Shown one piece after another: positions 7,867-14,636 of a stretch of 39,698 nucleotides of DNA. A model generated the notes under the pieces. The model saw only the letters and a program-made list of their open reading frames with translations. It was not told the origin of the DNA and did no database searches. The translations under genes and the position numbers were made by a program. Every line of letters begins with the position of its first letter. The first letter of the stretch is position 1. Origin of the DNA: a virus. The stretch is from the IMG/VR virus record IMGVR_UViG_3300006176_000003, positions 1 through 39,698 of that record. One strand, given 5' to 3'.

Positions 7867-8000
7867 GCTCCCACGAGCCGCGACAGCGCCGCCCAAATCG
7901 GGGTAATGTGCGTCAGGATAAACGCGAGCACGATGACGCCGAGCACCGAAATTGCGCAGCCCATGCAACCAAGCGGGCTCGCGGTAACTTGTCCGTTCAT
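7863..8000 (-). CDS. Single-pass small membrane protein
   Basis: A 45-residue product with one clear membrane segment (AISVLGVIVLAFILTHI, residues about 16-32), a short N-terminus containing CMGC and a short C-terminus. The start at ATG 8000 is fixed by GGAGG 8 bases upstream, one of the best ribosome sites here. It lies in the small-gene operon, far from the lysis genes, so superinfection exclusion or membrane modification is as likely as a holin role. Confidence 0.75.
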   Translation of the reverse strand: MNGQVTASPLGCMGCAISVLGVIVLAFILTHITPIWAALSRLVGA

Positions 8001-8230
8001 GAAATGTACCTCCGTATTTCGCTCTGTAGTGCAACGTCGAGCGCCGCAAGCGCGCGGCATGGTCCGCAGTCCCCGCAGTCTGCGCTAGGGTCTGACATCG
8101 CGCACGCGATAGCCGAGACTTGCATAAGCGCGCGGATTGTCGGGACTTGCAAAGTAAACGTGTCGGCTTTGTTGTTTTCGACAGCGAAGTCAAAAACCTT
8201 TTCCAGATGACCGGCTAGCTTGATGTCCAT
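7997..8230 (-). CDS. Small Cys-containing protein, unknown
   Basis: A 77-residue product starting inside the stop of the upstream gene (TAATG at 8228-8232). It has a hydrophobic/helical first half (HLEKVFDFAVENNK, VPTIRALMQVSAIACAM) and a compact CGDCGPC motif near residue 55, which could bind a metal or be redox active. No family recognised. Confidence 0.7.
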   Translation of the reverse strand: MDIKLAGHLEKVFDFAVENNKADTFTLQVPTIRALMQVSAIACAMSDPSADCGDCGPCRALAALDVALQSEIRRYIS

Positions 8231-8829
8231 TACGCGACCGCCGCAGCGACGTGCTCGCGCGCATGTATGCCGCCAGCGATTTCCTCGTCAGTCGCGTCTA
8301 GGCAACAGTCGCGAAAGCGATCCTCAACGCCCGCGTAGCCTTGTCTCGGCGAGCTTGCATGACGGTCAAAAGCGTACACGCCGCCATCGCCGTCCTTACA
8401 AAGCGGGGTCATCTTTTCCAATTCACTCGCGAGCTTAGCATGGAGATCGGCGACCATGTAGGCACCCTCCGCAGCGGTGCGAAAACGGCGTGCCGCAAGC
8501 TCAAAAAGCCCGTCCTCATACGCGAGCGAGCCCCGGCTATTCGCTAAGCTCAGCGCCGAAGCTGCCGCGTAAATCTCCGTCATGATGCCCGAGTAAGCGA
8601 AGTCGCCGGGCTGCGAGTTTGCCGCCATACCGCGCGCGATGATTTCAAGTCGCATGTCCTCGCGCCAGCTTGCCGTCGAGCGTTCGCGCTTAGCTTCGCG
8701 TACCCGCTTGCACTCTAGGCAATCGCCGTGCGGATTGCCGCGCTCCGGGTTTGGCTTTCCTCTGTTCGTTGCGCCGCACTTTTCGCACGGCTTGATCGGT
8801 GAGCGTGCAGTAACGTCCTTTGTTTCCAA
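8230..8829 (-). CDS. Zinc-ribbon protein, about 199 residues, unknown
   Basis: The start is TTG 8829, since GGAGG lies 7 bases before it; a TTG two codons upstream would touch the ribosome site. The N-terminus carries a zinc ribbon, CEKCGAT and about 18 residues later CLECKR. The rest is helical with conserved-looking stretches (AYEDGLFELAARRFRTAAEGAYMVADLHAKL). It has its own promoter (8884-8913) behind a tandem repeat. Probably nucleic-acid or RNA-polymerase related, but unproven. Confidence 0.72.
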   Translation of the reverse strand: METKDVTARSPIKPCEKCGATNRGKPNPERGNPHGDCLECKRVREAKRERSTASWREDMRLEIIARGMAANSQPGDFAYSGIMTEIYAAASALSLANSRGSLAYEDGLFELAARRFRTAAEGAYMVADLHAKLASELEKMTPLCKDGDGGVYAFDRHASSPRQGYAGVEDRFRDCCLDATDEEIAGGIHAREHVAAAVA

Positions 8830-8854
8830 GCCCAAACCTCCGTAACCGTTTTCT

Positions 8855-8896
8855 GTCGATACGCTGCCGTACCGTCGATATGTACCCTACCGTACC
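8855..8896. repeat. Imperfect tandem repeat overlapping a promoter
   Basis: Two units: GTCGATA-cgctg-CCGTACC (8855-8873) and GTCGATA-tgtacccta-CCGTACC (8874-8896). The second unit contains the minus-strand -10 (TAGGGT, 8884-8889), and the first lies just downstream of it. The layout is that of a pair of operator half-sites. Confidence 0.55.
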
Positions 8897-8913
8897 GAGC
8901 GCATGCTTGTCAA
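8884..8913 (-). promoter_or_regulatory. Sigma70-like promoter
   Basis: On the minus strand TTGACA (8908-8913) is followed by an 18-base spacer and TAGGGT (8884-8889). It would drive the zinc-ribbon gene starting at 8829 and the seven genes after it. The -35 is perfect, the -10 weak. Confidence 0.6.
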
Positions 8914-8935
8914 GCCCCTTGCGTTTGACGCGATT

Positions 8936-9118
8936 CTAACCGGCTAGGAAGCGCTCAGCTTGCTCATATGTGTCAACGGTTCCGACGCGCTTTGCACGGC
9001 CGTCTTGACGCTCCCACAGAGCATAACGGCTGACAGCGTAGAGCTTGCCGTCAGCGTCCGCGCGATAGCTCCGCGATTCGCGTATGTAGCGGTAGCCGTC
9101 CTCCGTGCTCGCGGTCAT
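8936..9118 (-). CDS. Small protein, unknown
   Basis: A 60-residue product from ATG 9118, overlapping the upstream stop by ATGA. Rich in Tyr, Arg and Asp (YRYIRESRSYRADADGKLYAVSRYALWER), it looks like a small beta-sheet protein. It is the last gene before the internal promoter region at 8830-8935. No family recognised. Confidence 0.68.
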   Translation of the reverse strand: MTASTEDGYRYIRESRSYRADADGKLYAVSRYALWERQDGRAKRVGTVDTYEQAERFLAG

Positions 9119-9339
9119 GATGCGATGATGGTCGCCGTTGCGGTTTGTGTCGCGCGGTACTCGGCTGCGACCGCTTCGTAGTGCTTGCAATGATGCCGGT
9201 AACGGAAGCCCTTGCACGGGCAGCCGTCGAGCAAGTTGCCCGGCAGCGATTCGCCCGTGTCCGGGTCCGTGTAATGCCAAGCCCATCCGCGAAGCTCCGC
9301 ACCGATTGCCGCGTCAGCTTCCGCGTAATCGCCGCTCAT
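9115..9339 (-). CDS. Small SWIM-type zinc-finger protein
   Basis: A 74-residue product with the pattern CPC-(8)-CKH near residue 45 (GCPCKGFRYRHHCKH), which fits the SWIM zinc finger CxCx(n)CxH, preceded by a short beta-like stretch HYTDPDTGESLPGN. SWIM fingers bind DNA or protein partners and occur in recombination-linked and transposase-like proteins. The start ATG 9339 overlaps the preceding stop. The motif is seen; the role is unknown. Confidence 0.72.
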   Translation of the reverse strand: MSGDYAEADAAIGAELRGWAWHYTDPDTGESLPGNLLDGCPCKGFRYRHHCKHYEAVAAEYRATQTATATIIAS

Positions 9340-9518
9340 GACAGCCCGTCGTTGCCGACATAATCGACAGTCCAATCTTTGACCGTATAATCGCTGTCGC
9401 CGAAGCACGAGCCGTCCGACGCTGCCAGCGCGTCAGCGACAGCCGTGCCGATGGCATCGAGCCCGACCGAGTTGGTTTCGACCACGACGCGCACGCGTAG
9501 CTCGATCATGGTAGTCAT
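9336..9518 (-). CDS. Small acidic protein, unknown
   Basis: A 60-residue product (start MTTMIELRVRVVVE) with a regular beta-alpha-beta look and an acidic C-terminal half (SDYTVKDWTVDYVGNDG). The layout recalls small ferredoxin-like folds. ATG 9518 overlaps the stop of the membrane-protein gene. No family recognised. Confidence 0.66.
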   Translation of the reverse strand: MTTMIELRVRVVVETNSVGLDAIGTAVADALAASDGSCFGDSDYTVKDWTVDYVGNDGLS

Positions 9519-9772
9519 TCCGGCACCGTAGTACTCAGCGCCGAGCCTATGCCGCCCGTAACGGTCGGCGCGGGGCTGTACGGGGCTTGTGGGGCTAGTG
9601 CCGAGCCGAGCGACACAAAGACCCATATTGCCAGCGCCACGAGCGCCACGGCCGTTATAACGGCGCAAGCTGCTGTCAGCCGCCCGACGCTCCGCTTGAC
9701 ACCCGCAAGGTACGGGTCGCCGAGCGTAACGTCATCATCGGGCTCAGGTATCCACCGCTGCGCCGGTTTCAT
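9515..9772 (-). CDS. Single-pass membrane protein
   Basis: An 85-residue product with an acidic cytosolic N-terminus (PEPDDDVTLGDPYLAGVKRSVGR), one strong membrane segment (AACAVITAVALVALAIWVFVS, residues about 34-54) and a Pro/Ala-rich outer tail. This is the commonest layout of actinophage orphan membrane proteins. It overlaps both neighbours by ATGA, within the small-gene operon. Confidence 0.75.
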   Translation of the reverse strand: MKPAQRWIPEPDDDVTLGDPYLAGVKRSVGRLTAACAVITAVALVALAIWVFVSLGSALAPQAPYSPAPTVTGGIGSALSTTVPE

Positions 9773-10080
9773 GACTTCAACTCGGCAAAGCGAGCCTCCA
9801 TGATGACGAGATCGGCGAAGCGCTGCGCTTCGTTATTGTCCGGGTCTCCGGTCACGGTCGCGCGCATGAGCCCGATGAAGTCGAGCGCTTCGCCGCTGAC
9901 GGAGCCGTCGCCGTTGATGTGCATGTCGGACGGGTCCGCAATGAGAATGTCGCCGGGCTCAAGCGAGCCGATCCAAGCGTAAAACCCCGCGTCGCGTTCG
10001 TCCTCTCTGATCCATGCGTCGCCGATTGTCGCATAGAGTGTGCCGTCGCTGCGGTAGCTGCTAAGCCGTGTCGCGGTCAT
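9769..10080 (-). CDS. Acidic protein, unknown
   Basis: A 103-residue product. ATG 10080 overlaps the upstream stop (ATGA) and has GGAGG 9 bases before it; an ATG at 10086 is possible but too near the ribosome site. It is strongly acidic with a beta-rich first half (LYATIGDAWIREDERDAGFYAW, GDILIADPSDMHING) and a helical end (EAQRFADLVIMEARFAEL). No family recognised; anti-host or DNA-mimic roles are only possible because of the charge. Confidence 0.7.
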   Translation of the reverse strand: MTATRLSSYRSDGTLYATIGDAWIREDERDAGFYAWIGSLEPGDILIADPSDMHINGDGSVSGEALDFIGLMRATVTGDPDNNEAQRFADLVIMEARFAELKS

Positions 10081-10244
10081 GACCATGATCCTCCGTAAAC
10101 GAGTTTGCGAGCCTTGCGCGGCTCATTCTGTGCCGTGTCGTTGAGTACCCGCGCCGCGCGGGGTCCGTCGTGCTTTGCCTTGCGCTCAGCCGCACGCTTA
10201 CGCGTTGCCTCACGCTCGCACCATTTGTCACTCTGCCATTGCAT
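10077..10244 (-). CDS. Small basic protein, unknown
   Basis: A 55-residue product; ATG 10244 is supported by GGAGG 8 bases upstream. It is highly basic and helical (REATRKRAAERKAKHDGPRAARVL), suggesting nucleic-acid or membrane binding. It starts within the 3' end of the gene upstream. No family recognised. Confidence 0.68.
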   Translation of the reverse strand: MQWQSDKWCEREATRKRAAERKAKHDGPRAARVLNDTAQNEPRKARKLVYGGSWS

Positions 10245-10410
10245 CGCCGGTTCCTCCGTTGCCGTTTGCCGTTTCGTTATTACGTCGCTCGATGCGTCGC
10301 CGTTCGACGCGTGCCAGCGCGGGCCAGTCCGCGCAAATCGCCGCAAACTCCGCTGCGACTTCCTCCGGTGTGAGCCAGCGCCGACGCTCGCCCGTGCGCT
10401 GCTCCGTCAT
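10228..10410 (-). CDS. Small protein, unknown
   Basis: A 60-residue product from ATG 10410, overlapping the upstream stop. It opens with a basic stretch and then LTPEEVAAEFAAICADW, a helix typical of small adaptor or DNA-binding proteins, and ends Asn/Gly-rich. No family recognised. Confidence 0.66.
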   Translation of the reverse strand: MTEQRTGERRRWLTPEEVAAEFAAICADWPALARVERRRIERRNNETANGNGGTGDAMAE

Positions 10411-10820
10411 GACGCGAAGTCCGAGTGATCCGCGCCGCTCTTGACCCATCCGAAAGCCATGTGATTTACGTCGCTCGTGCTGATACCTTGATCGGGGTTA
10501 CGCCGAGCCTCACGCGTGCAAAGCCCGTGCCGGATTGTCTGCCAGTCGCCGTACACGCCCGCGCGGAGATCGCGCTGCACGGTATCCCATTCGGTCGCTT
10601 CGGCTTGCTGCGCCGCGCGAACCGTCATCGGGTCTGAGCGACCGCCGCCGAGCGTTACGCTCTTGCGCGAGCGATGCCAGCGCTCGTGCTGCTCAGCTTC
10701 GTAAACCGCGATAGTCTCAAGCGAGTAACGCGCCACGTCGCCGCATGTGTCGCAGAGATTTGCGAAGCCGTCGAGTGCGCCGGGTCCGGTCGCTGCTACG
10801 GGGTTGGTGGTAACGCTCAT
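10407..10820 (-). CDS. Unknown protein, first gene of the small-gene operon
   Basis: A 137-residue product; ATG 10820 has GGAG 7 bases upstream. The N-terminal part contains CDTCGD (a lone cysteine pair), the middle YEAEQHERWHRSRK and the C-terminus HMAFGWVKSGADHSDF. It lies downstream of a control region with two 26-base repeats (10898-10985). No family recognised; as leading gene of the operon it is likely expressed early. Confidence 0.72.
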   Translation of the reverse strand: MSVTTNPVAATGPGALDGFANLCDTCGDVARYSLETIAVYEAEQHERWHRSRKSVTLGGGRSDPMTVRAAQQAEATEWDTVQRDLRAGVYGDWQTIRHGLCTREARRNPDQGISTSDVNHMAFGWVKSGADHSDFAS

Positions 10821-11000
10821 GTCGGGTCTCCGATTCGCCGGGGGTTTGTCCCGGTCGCCGTCATCATCATCGCGCCGAGCGTGTGCGTTCAGGTCGGATG
10901 ATTCGGTAACAGGCTTGCAACGGAAAGTGCCGTAAACAAAGAGACACCGCGCGGATCGCATGAATCGGCTACAGGGTTGTAACGGGAAGATGACGGCCGC
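10821..11000. other. Divergent control region
   Basis: No gene. It separates the minus-strand small-gene operon from the plus-strand cassette and holds the pair of 26-base direct repeats. I do not see a convincing minus-strand -35/-10 pair, although the operon must start here. Confidence 0.5.
10898..10985. repeat. Two 26-base near-identical direct repeats
   Basis: ATGATTCGGTAACAGG with its following bases (10898-10923) recurs as ATGAATCGGCTACAGG with its following bases (10960-10985), 62 bases apart, differing at five or six positions. Both lie upstream of the minus-strand gene at 10820, which suggests binding sites for a regulator of the small-gene operon. Confidence 0.55.
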
Positions 11001-11010
11001 TGAGATCAAA
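11001..11010 (+). promoter_or_regulatory. TGAGATCAAA motif beside the cassette promoter
   Basis: Exact copy of the dispersed motif, ending 9 bases before the -35 of the strong plus-strand promoter. This is the position of an activator site or an upstream operator. Confidence 0.5.
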
Positions 11011-11019
11011 ACTAGGTAC

Positions 11020-11049
11020 TTGACAAGCTCCGGGCTAACGTGGTATTGC
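11020..11049 (+). promoter_or_regulatory. Sigma70-like promoter of the plus-strand cassette
   Basis: TTGACA (11020-11025), 18-base spacer, TATTGC (11044-11049). Transcription should begin near 11057, which is also an ATG opening an 18-codon frame overlapping the next gene's start; this could be a leaderless leader peptide. Confidence 0.65.
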
Positions 11050-11090
11050 TTCCGGTATGACGTTAGCCCGGCACAAGCGGGGTAAGCAAA

Positions 11091-11417
11091 TTGGCAATGG
11101 CAGCACACCGTAAGCGGATGGCAGTACCGGCCGGGATTTACTCGGGCCGTGCGGAAGTCGTGCCGCATGAGGACGGGTTTGCCCTTGCCTTGTGGGGCGC
11201 GCGCAACGTCACGAACGGCCGAGCGATTCGCGACGGAGCACGTTATAAGCCGCGCGAGCTTGAGCGCTGGATCGCCGACAAGCAACTTGTCGAGGGTGAC
11301 ATCGTAAACGTGACGTTCGCGCGCGTGTCGCCGCATATCTCGATGGTGCTGCGCATGTCGAGACCGCGCAGCGCATCGCGGCTCAAAGGTCGTCAAGTAG
11401 CGTTACGATCAACGTAG
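11091..11417 (+). CDS. Stand-alone orphan-domain protein, related to the AAA+ N-terminus
   Basis: A 108-residue basic protein. TTG 11091 has GGGG 8 bases before it; ATG 11097 is the alternative. Residues about 15-85 match the N-terminal domain of the AAA+ ATPase at 28436-29842: shared pattern G-Y-GRA-VV-HE, AL-LWG, then IR--AR--P and VT--R-SP. I recognise no described family. It is first in a cassette with its own promoter, followed 39 bases later by a secreted-protein gene. It may bind the ATPase, its target or a shared ligand. Confidence 0.75.
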   Translation: MAMAAHRKRMAVPAGIYSGRAEVVPHEDGFALALWGARNVTNGRAIRDGARYKPRELERWIADKQLVEGDIVNVTFARVSPHISMVLRMSRPRSASRLKGRQVALRST

Positions 11418-11456
11418 AATCGGGCGGGCGCACAGGAAACACACGGAGGGCATAAC

Positions 11457-12050
11457 ATGCGATACAAAATCCGCCAGCGCGGAGCCGCACGGGTTGCGGT
11501 CATCATTGCCGGGGCTGCCGGTCTTATCGGCGCGGGAGCGTTCGTGGCAACGGCTGCGGTCGTAAGTGCGCACAACGTCCAGTCAATCTACGGGCTCGTG
11601 GATTGCCAGGGTGATTACGCGGTGTACGTTCAAGCGGACGTGTACGGCGGTCACAAGCTGCGCGTTGAGCTTGACGGCACGGTCATTTCGGACCTTGCTT
11701 ACAACGGCTCGTCAGCCGTGCAAGGGTTCGGGCCGTTTACCGGCAGCGGTGCGAGTGCGGGCGAAACGATTACCGCACAAGCAACGCAACCCAACGGAAC
11801 CGCTGAGGGATCGCTACAGACGGGCAAGCTGACGCTTGAGGGTGACGGCTGTTCGTCGCCGAGCCCGTCGCCGACAGCTACGCCGACAGCTACGCCGACA
11901 GCTACGCCTACCCCCACCGCAACCCCGACGCCGACGCCGACGCCGAGCGCAACGCCGACCCCTACGCCGAAGCCTACGCCGACGCCCAAGCCGTCGCCGA
12001 AGCCGACGCCACCTAGCGTGCCGATTCCGGTTACCGGCGCGGGGTTCTAA
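11457..12050 (+). CDS. Secreted Pro/Thr-rich surface protein
   Basis: A 197-residue product with GGAGGG 7 bases before ATG. It has a basic N-terminus and hydrophobic signal segment (RVAVIIAGAAGLIGAGAFVATAAV, about 12-35), a small beta-rich domain with one cysteine pair (Cys near 50 and near 131) and a 60-residue tail of TPTATPTP-type repeats. It ends PIPVTGAGF, resembling an LPxTG sorting signal but lacking the membrane anchor and basic tail, so it is probably secreted or loosely wall-bound. It has its own terminator. Lysogenic-conversion or surface-masking roles are inferred. Confidence 0.82.
   Translation: MRYKIRQRGAARVAVIIAGAAGLIGAGAFVATAAVVSAHNVQSIYGLVDCQGDYAVYVQADVYGGHKLRVELDGTVISDLAYNGSSAVQGFGPFTGSGASAGETITAQATQPNGTAEGSLQTGKLTLEGDGCSSPSPSPTATPTATPTATPTPTATPTPTPTPSATPTPTPKPTPTPKPSPKPTPPSVPIPVTGAGF
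11872..11907 (+). repeat. Tandem 12-base repeat inside the Thr/Pro tail
   Basis: Three adjacent copies of a 12-base unit (GACAGCTACGCC and phase variants) encode the repeated TATP of the tail, followed by degenerate ACGCC-type units up to about 12010. Such repeats can change copy number by slippage. Confidence 0.7.
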
Positions 12051-12072
12051 GGCAACCCAAACCCCCCTTTCG

Positions 12073-12109
12073 GGACCGCTCGCGCAATGTGCTGCGGGCG
12101 GTCCTTTTT
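12073..12109 (+). terminator. Rho-independent terminator of the cassette
   Basis: GGACCGC (12073-12079) pairs with GCGGTCC (12098-12104), followed directly by TTTTT (12105-12109), 23 bases after the stop of the secreted-protein gene. Confidence 0.85.
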
Positions 12110-12111
12110 CG

Positions 12112-12280
12112 TGTCGCCAAAGTGTCGCCATTGTCGCCATGTGTGTTTTTGCCAATGAGATCAATATATACATGTCTGTGGTAGTAAACACTCCCTCACA
12201 TGAATACACTCTCAACTTTTGCGCTAGTGGCGACGGCTACATGGCTACACGTCGCCACGGATGGCTACGCGGATGGCTAC
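12112..12280. other. Candidate origin of replication: AT-rich core with repeats
   Basis: Three direct copies of TGTCGCCA (12112, 12123, 12132), an AT-rich core (about 12140-12220), then an inverted pair GTGGCGAC/GTCGCCAC (12227-12234, 12251-12258) interleaved with four GGCTAC copies, three of them ATGGCTAC, two in 12-base phase (12259-12280). It lies between the cassette terminator and the end of the primase-helicase gene and has no ORF. Iterons, an AT-rich core and a neighbouring replication gene fit an origin; none of this proves it. A TGAGATCAAT variant is at 12156-12165. Confidence 0.5.
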
Positions 12281-12294
12281 AGACCGGGGACCGC

Positions 12295-14475
12295 TTACGC
12301 GGGCGGGTAGATCGCCTCATACCGGGCGCGCAGAGCTTTGATCGCATCGCTCGTGCGGCAGCCCGCAACGTGCGCGTTCTGCGCGTCGCGCCATGTCTTT
12401 CCGGGGTGACGCTTGAACCATTCGCGAGCCTTATCGACGGCCACGTCAAGCCCGCGCTCATACGCCGGGATTGTCGGATCAATGACGCCGGTTGCCATGT
12501 GCTCAAGCGCGCCGTCAACGAACCATGCCAGCACGCGCAGCGCGCGCGTAACGGTCTCGGGCTCGATGGTCGTGCCGCGCATACCGTTCGGGTCTCCCGC
12601 GATGTGCAGCAAGAGAATCAGCCGCGCCGCATGACTTTCCAGCTTGCCGAGATAGTCGGCGCGCTCCGCGTTTTCCTCGTCATTGGCGCGGTCAATGGTC
12701 GCGTCGCGCCATGTGCGAAACGCATCGTAAGCTGCGAGCGAAAGCTGACACTCAAGCGGACCGGCGCGCTCATGGAGCGTATGCACGAGCGCAGCCCATG
12801 CCAGCGTGACGCGTGACACGTCCGCGTCGGTCGGATGCGTGCGCTTACGGTCCTCAAGATGCGCCGTCAGCCAGCGGCCGGTCATGCCGTCCGCGCCGCG
12901 CAACGCATCCGCAAGGTCAGGCTGTATGGTGCCCGTTACGGTGCAAATCGGATGCGGCACGAAGATACTCTCCGAGCCGACGCGATCAACGCGTAACGCG
13001 TCGCCGCTCCACAACTTGAGGTAAAGCTGCCGGTCGTTGCCCTTGCCGCCCTTGTACTGATTCATGCCCGACACAACGCCGCTAAGCTCGTCAGCCGCGA
13101 CAAGGATACCGCGCGGATTCGCGTCAAGCAAGCGCGCGAGCTTTTCGGCTGTCGTGTCATCGGCAAGCGTGCGCTTTGGATCGGGCACGGTCTTGTCAGC
13201 CGCTTTGCGGTCGCGCCACGCGTCAACGGCCGCAACGTCAAGCGCCTCAAGCGGCGACTTCGCGAGCCGCAGCGCCGTTGACTTCGCGGTGCCGGGACGC
13301 GCAATAACGGCGGTCCAGACTACGGCGCGTTGCTTCCAGTTACCAATAGTAAGCACGGCCGAATTGCCGATAGCTGTGCCGAGCACGGAAAGACCATGCG
13401 CTGCAACGGCTTCCGGCACGCATCCCGACGCCGCGCCGCCGTCAATCGCGAGCGCCGTAAGCTGACGCGGTAGCGCGTCGAAAGGAAAGGTTACGTCCGA
13501 TCCTTGCGTTACCGCGACGGGCTCGTCAGCCTTCGCAGCGTCGCGCGCGTCGCGCTCCGCGTCGGTAAGCCCCGAGTGCTTGATAACGCCCGTACCGGGC
13601 GGGCTGTACGTTTCGCGCAGCGACGCAAGCGCGTTCGGTATGTCATGGTTTACCAGCTTGCGGTCATCGCCGTCACGGTCAAAGCCCATCGCTGCGACCA
13701 TGCGCGCAAGCTGCTCCGTGTCTTGCGTGTAGAACGCGAGCAAGTTGACGGCCGCAAAGCGTGCCTCTGACGGGCTGTCGTAAGCGCTCCAATCGCCGTT
13801 ATACAACGGCGCAAACTTCGCGGAGTTGGCAGCGCGTAACGCGAGCCCGAAGATCACATCATCGTCAAGCGCCGGGGTACTGCGCTCTGTATCAAAGTTG
13901 ATAGGTTCCGCAGTAGTGTCCTGCGGGAAAAGCTCAGCGTGCAGCGTGTCAAGGTCAACGTGTCGCAGCGTTGTGCTCGACGTATCCTCAAGGATCAAGC
14001 GCCGCCCGGTTACCGCGATGTAGCGATTGTCATTCGGTCCGTACATCTCGACGGTGCCCTTGCGCCGACGCCCGGCCGGGGGAGTGCCGATTACGAAGAT
14101 GTGCAGCCCGTCGCCGCTCTGCGATGTCTCGGTGTAACTGTCAACTTTGGCGACAATAGCCTCAGCCCACGGCTCGATGATGCCGTCAACGATGCAATGG
14201 TCAAGGTCAATGCAAGTAACGTCGCCGCCCGCGAGCATGAGCCCGATGCCGTCAAAGTCATCATTAGCCGAGTACACGCCGAGCGCGTCGGTAAACGTGC
14301 TCCATGTCTCGGGGTCGCTGCTCGACGCTGCGCGCTTAGCACACGGATCAAACGGCACTTTGGTAGGCTTGCCGTCACGCGGCACCATGCGCCACACTAC
14401 CCAAGCGTTACGCGCGCGCAGCGCTGCGGGTATGTGTGCAGCGAGCACGGGCAACGGTGCGGTTTTGGTCTCCAT
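12295..14475 (-). CDS. Primase-polymerase / DUF3987-type helicase
   Basis: A 726-residue replication protein from ATG 14475; longer in-frame reading is a shadow. The N-terminus has a prim-pol layout: NAWVVWRMVPRDGKPTKVPFDP, acidic pair in CIDLDH (D90, D92), then SYTETSQSGDGLHIFV. The C-terminal half is a DUF3987-type ATPase with P-loop ARPGTAKST (about 392-400) and Walker B ILVAADELSG (about 457-466). It likely primes and unwinds phage DNA. With no polymerase gene in the genome, elongation must use a host enzyme. TAGGCT lies 8 bases before ATG, extended by TGC, so it may be leaderless. Confidence 0.9.
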   Translation of the reverse strand: METKTAPLPVLAAHIPAALRARNAWVVWRMVPRDGKPTKVPFDPCAKRAASSSDPETWSTFTDALGVYSANDDFDGIGLMLAGGDVTCIDLDHCIVDGIIEPWAEAIVAKVDSYTETSQSGDGLHIFVIGTPPAGRRRKGTVEMYGPNDNRYIAVTGRRLILEDTSSTTLRHVDLDTLHAELFPQDTTAEPINFDTERSTPALDDDVIFGLALRAANSAKFAPLYNGDWSAYDSPSEARFAAVNLLAFYTQDTEQLARMVAAMGFDRDGDDRKLVNHDIPNALASLRETYSPPGTGVIKHSGLTDAERDARDAAKADEPVAVTQGSDVTFPFDALPRQLTALAIDGGAASGCVPEAVAAHGLSVLGTAIGNSAVLTIGNWKQRAVVWTAVIARPGTAKSTALRLAKSPLEALDVAAVDAWRDRKAADKTVPDPKRTLADDTTAEKLARLLDANPRGILVAADELSGVVSGMNQYKGGKGNDRQLYLKLWSGDALRVDRVGSESIFVPHPICTVTGTIQPDLADALRGADGMTGRWLTAHLEDRKRTHPTDADVSRVTLAWAALVHTLHERAGPLECQLSLAAYDAFRTWRDATIDRANDEENAERADYLGKLESHAARLILLLHIAGDPNGMRGTTIEPETVTRALRVLAWFVDGALEHMATGVIDPTIPAYERGLDVAVDKAREWFKRHPGKTWRDAQNAHVAGCRTSDAIKALRARYEAIYPPA

Positions 14476-14620
14476 CGAACGGCAGCCTAGCACCACGCGG
14501 CAAGGGCTCGCGGGAGCCGCCGCGCGGGGTCGCTGCGGAGCTTTACGGTCTCGGCTGTCTCCTTCCCAAGCCGGGCGAAGCGCCGCGCTAGCCCGGTCGG
14601 GGACGGGGGAGCCAACGCGA
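14476..14620. other. Divergent promoter region, primase / early operon
   Basis: Short gene-free stretch between the minus-strand primase gene and the plus-strand early operon. It contains the minus-strand TAGGCT box (14484-14489). No clear -35 is visible for either direction. Confidence 0.5.
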
Positions 14621-14626
14621 TAGAAT
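14621..14626 (+). promoter_or_regulatory. -10 box of the early operon
   Basis: TAGAAT, 5 of 6 matches to TATAAT, followed directly by the ribosome site AGGAG (14627-14631) and ATG 14637. The transcript would carry a very short leader. No good -35 at the usual distance. Confidence 0.5.
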
Positions 14627-14636
14627 AGGAGACACG

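Noticed and set aside
7723-8193. 156-residue minus-strand ORF
   Set aside because: Only the last 47 residues lie outside well-supported overlapping genes with good starts.
10407-11396. 329-residue minus-strand ORF covering the divergent promoter region
   Set aside because: The part above 10820 crosses the promoter and operator and has no ribosome site; ATG 10820 has GGAG.
11836-12816. 326-residue plus-strand ORF over the terminator, origin candidate and primase
   Set aside because: Begins with Arg-repeat shadow of the Thr/Pro tail and crosses a clear terminator.
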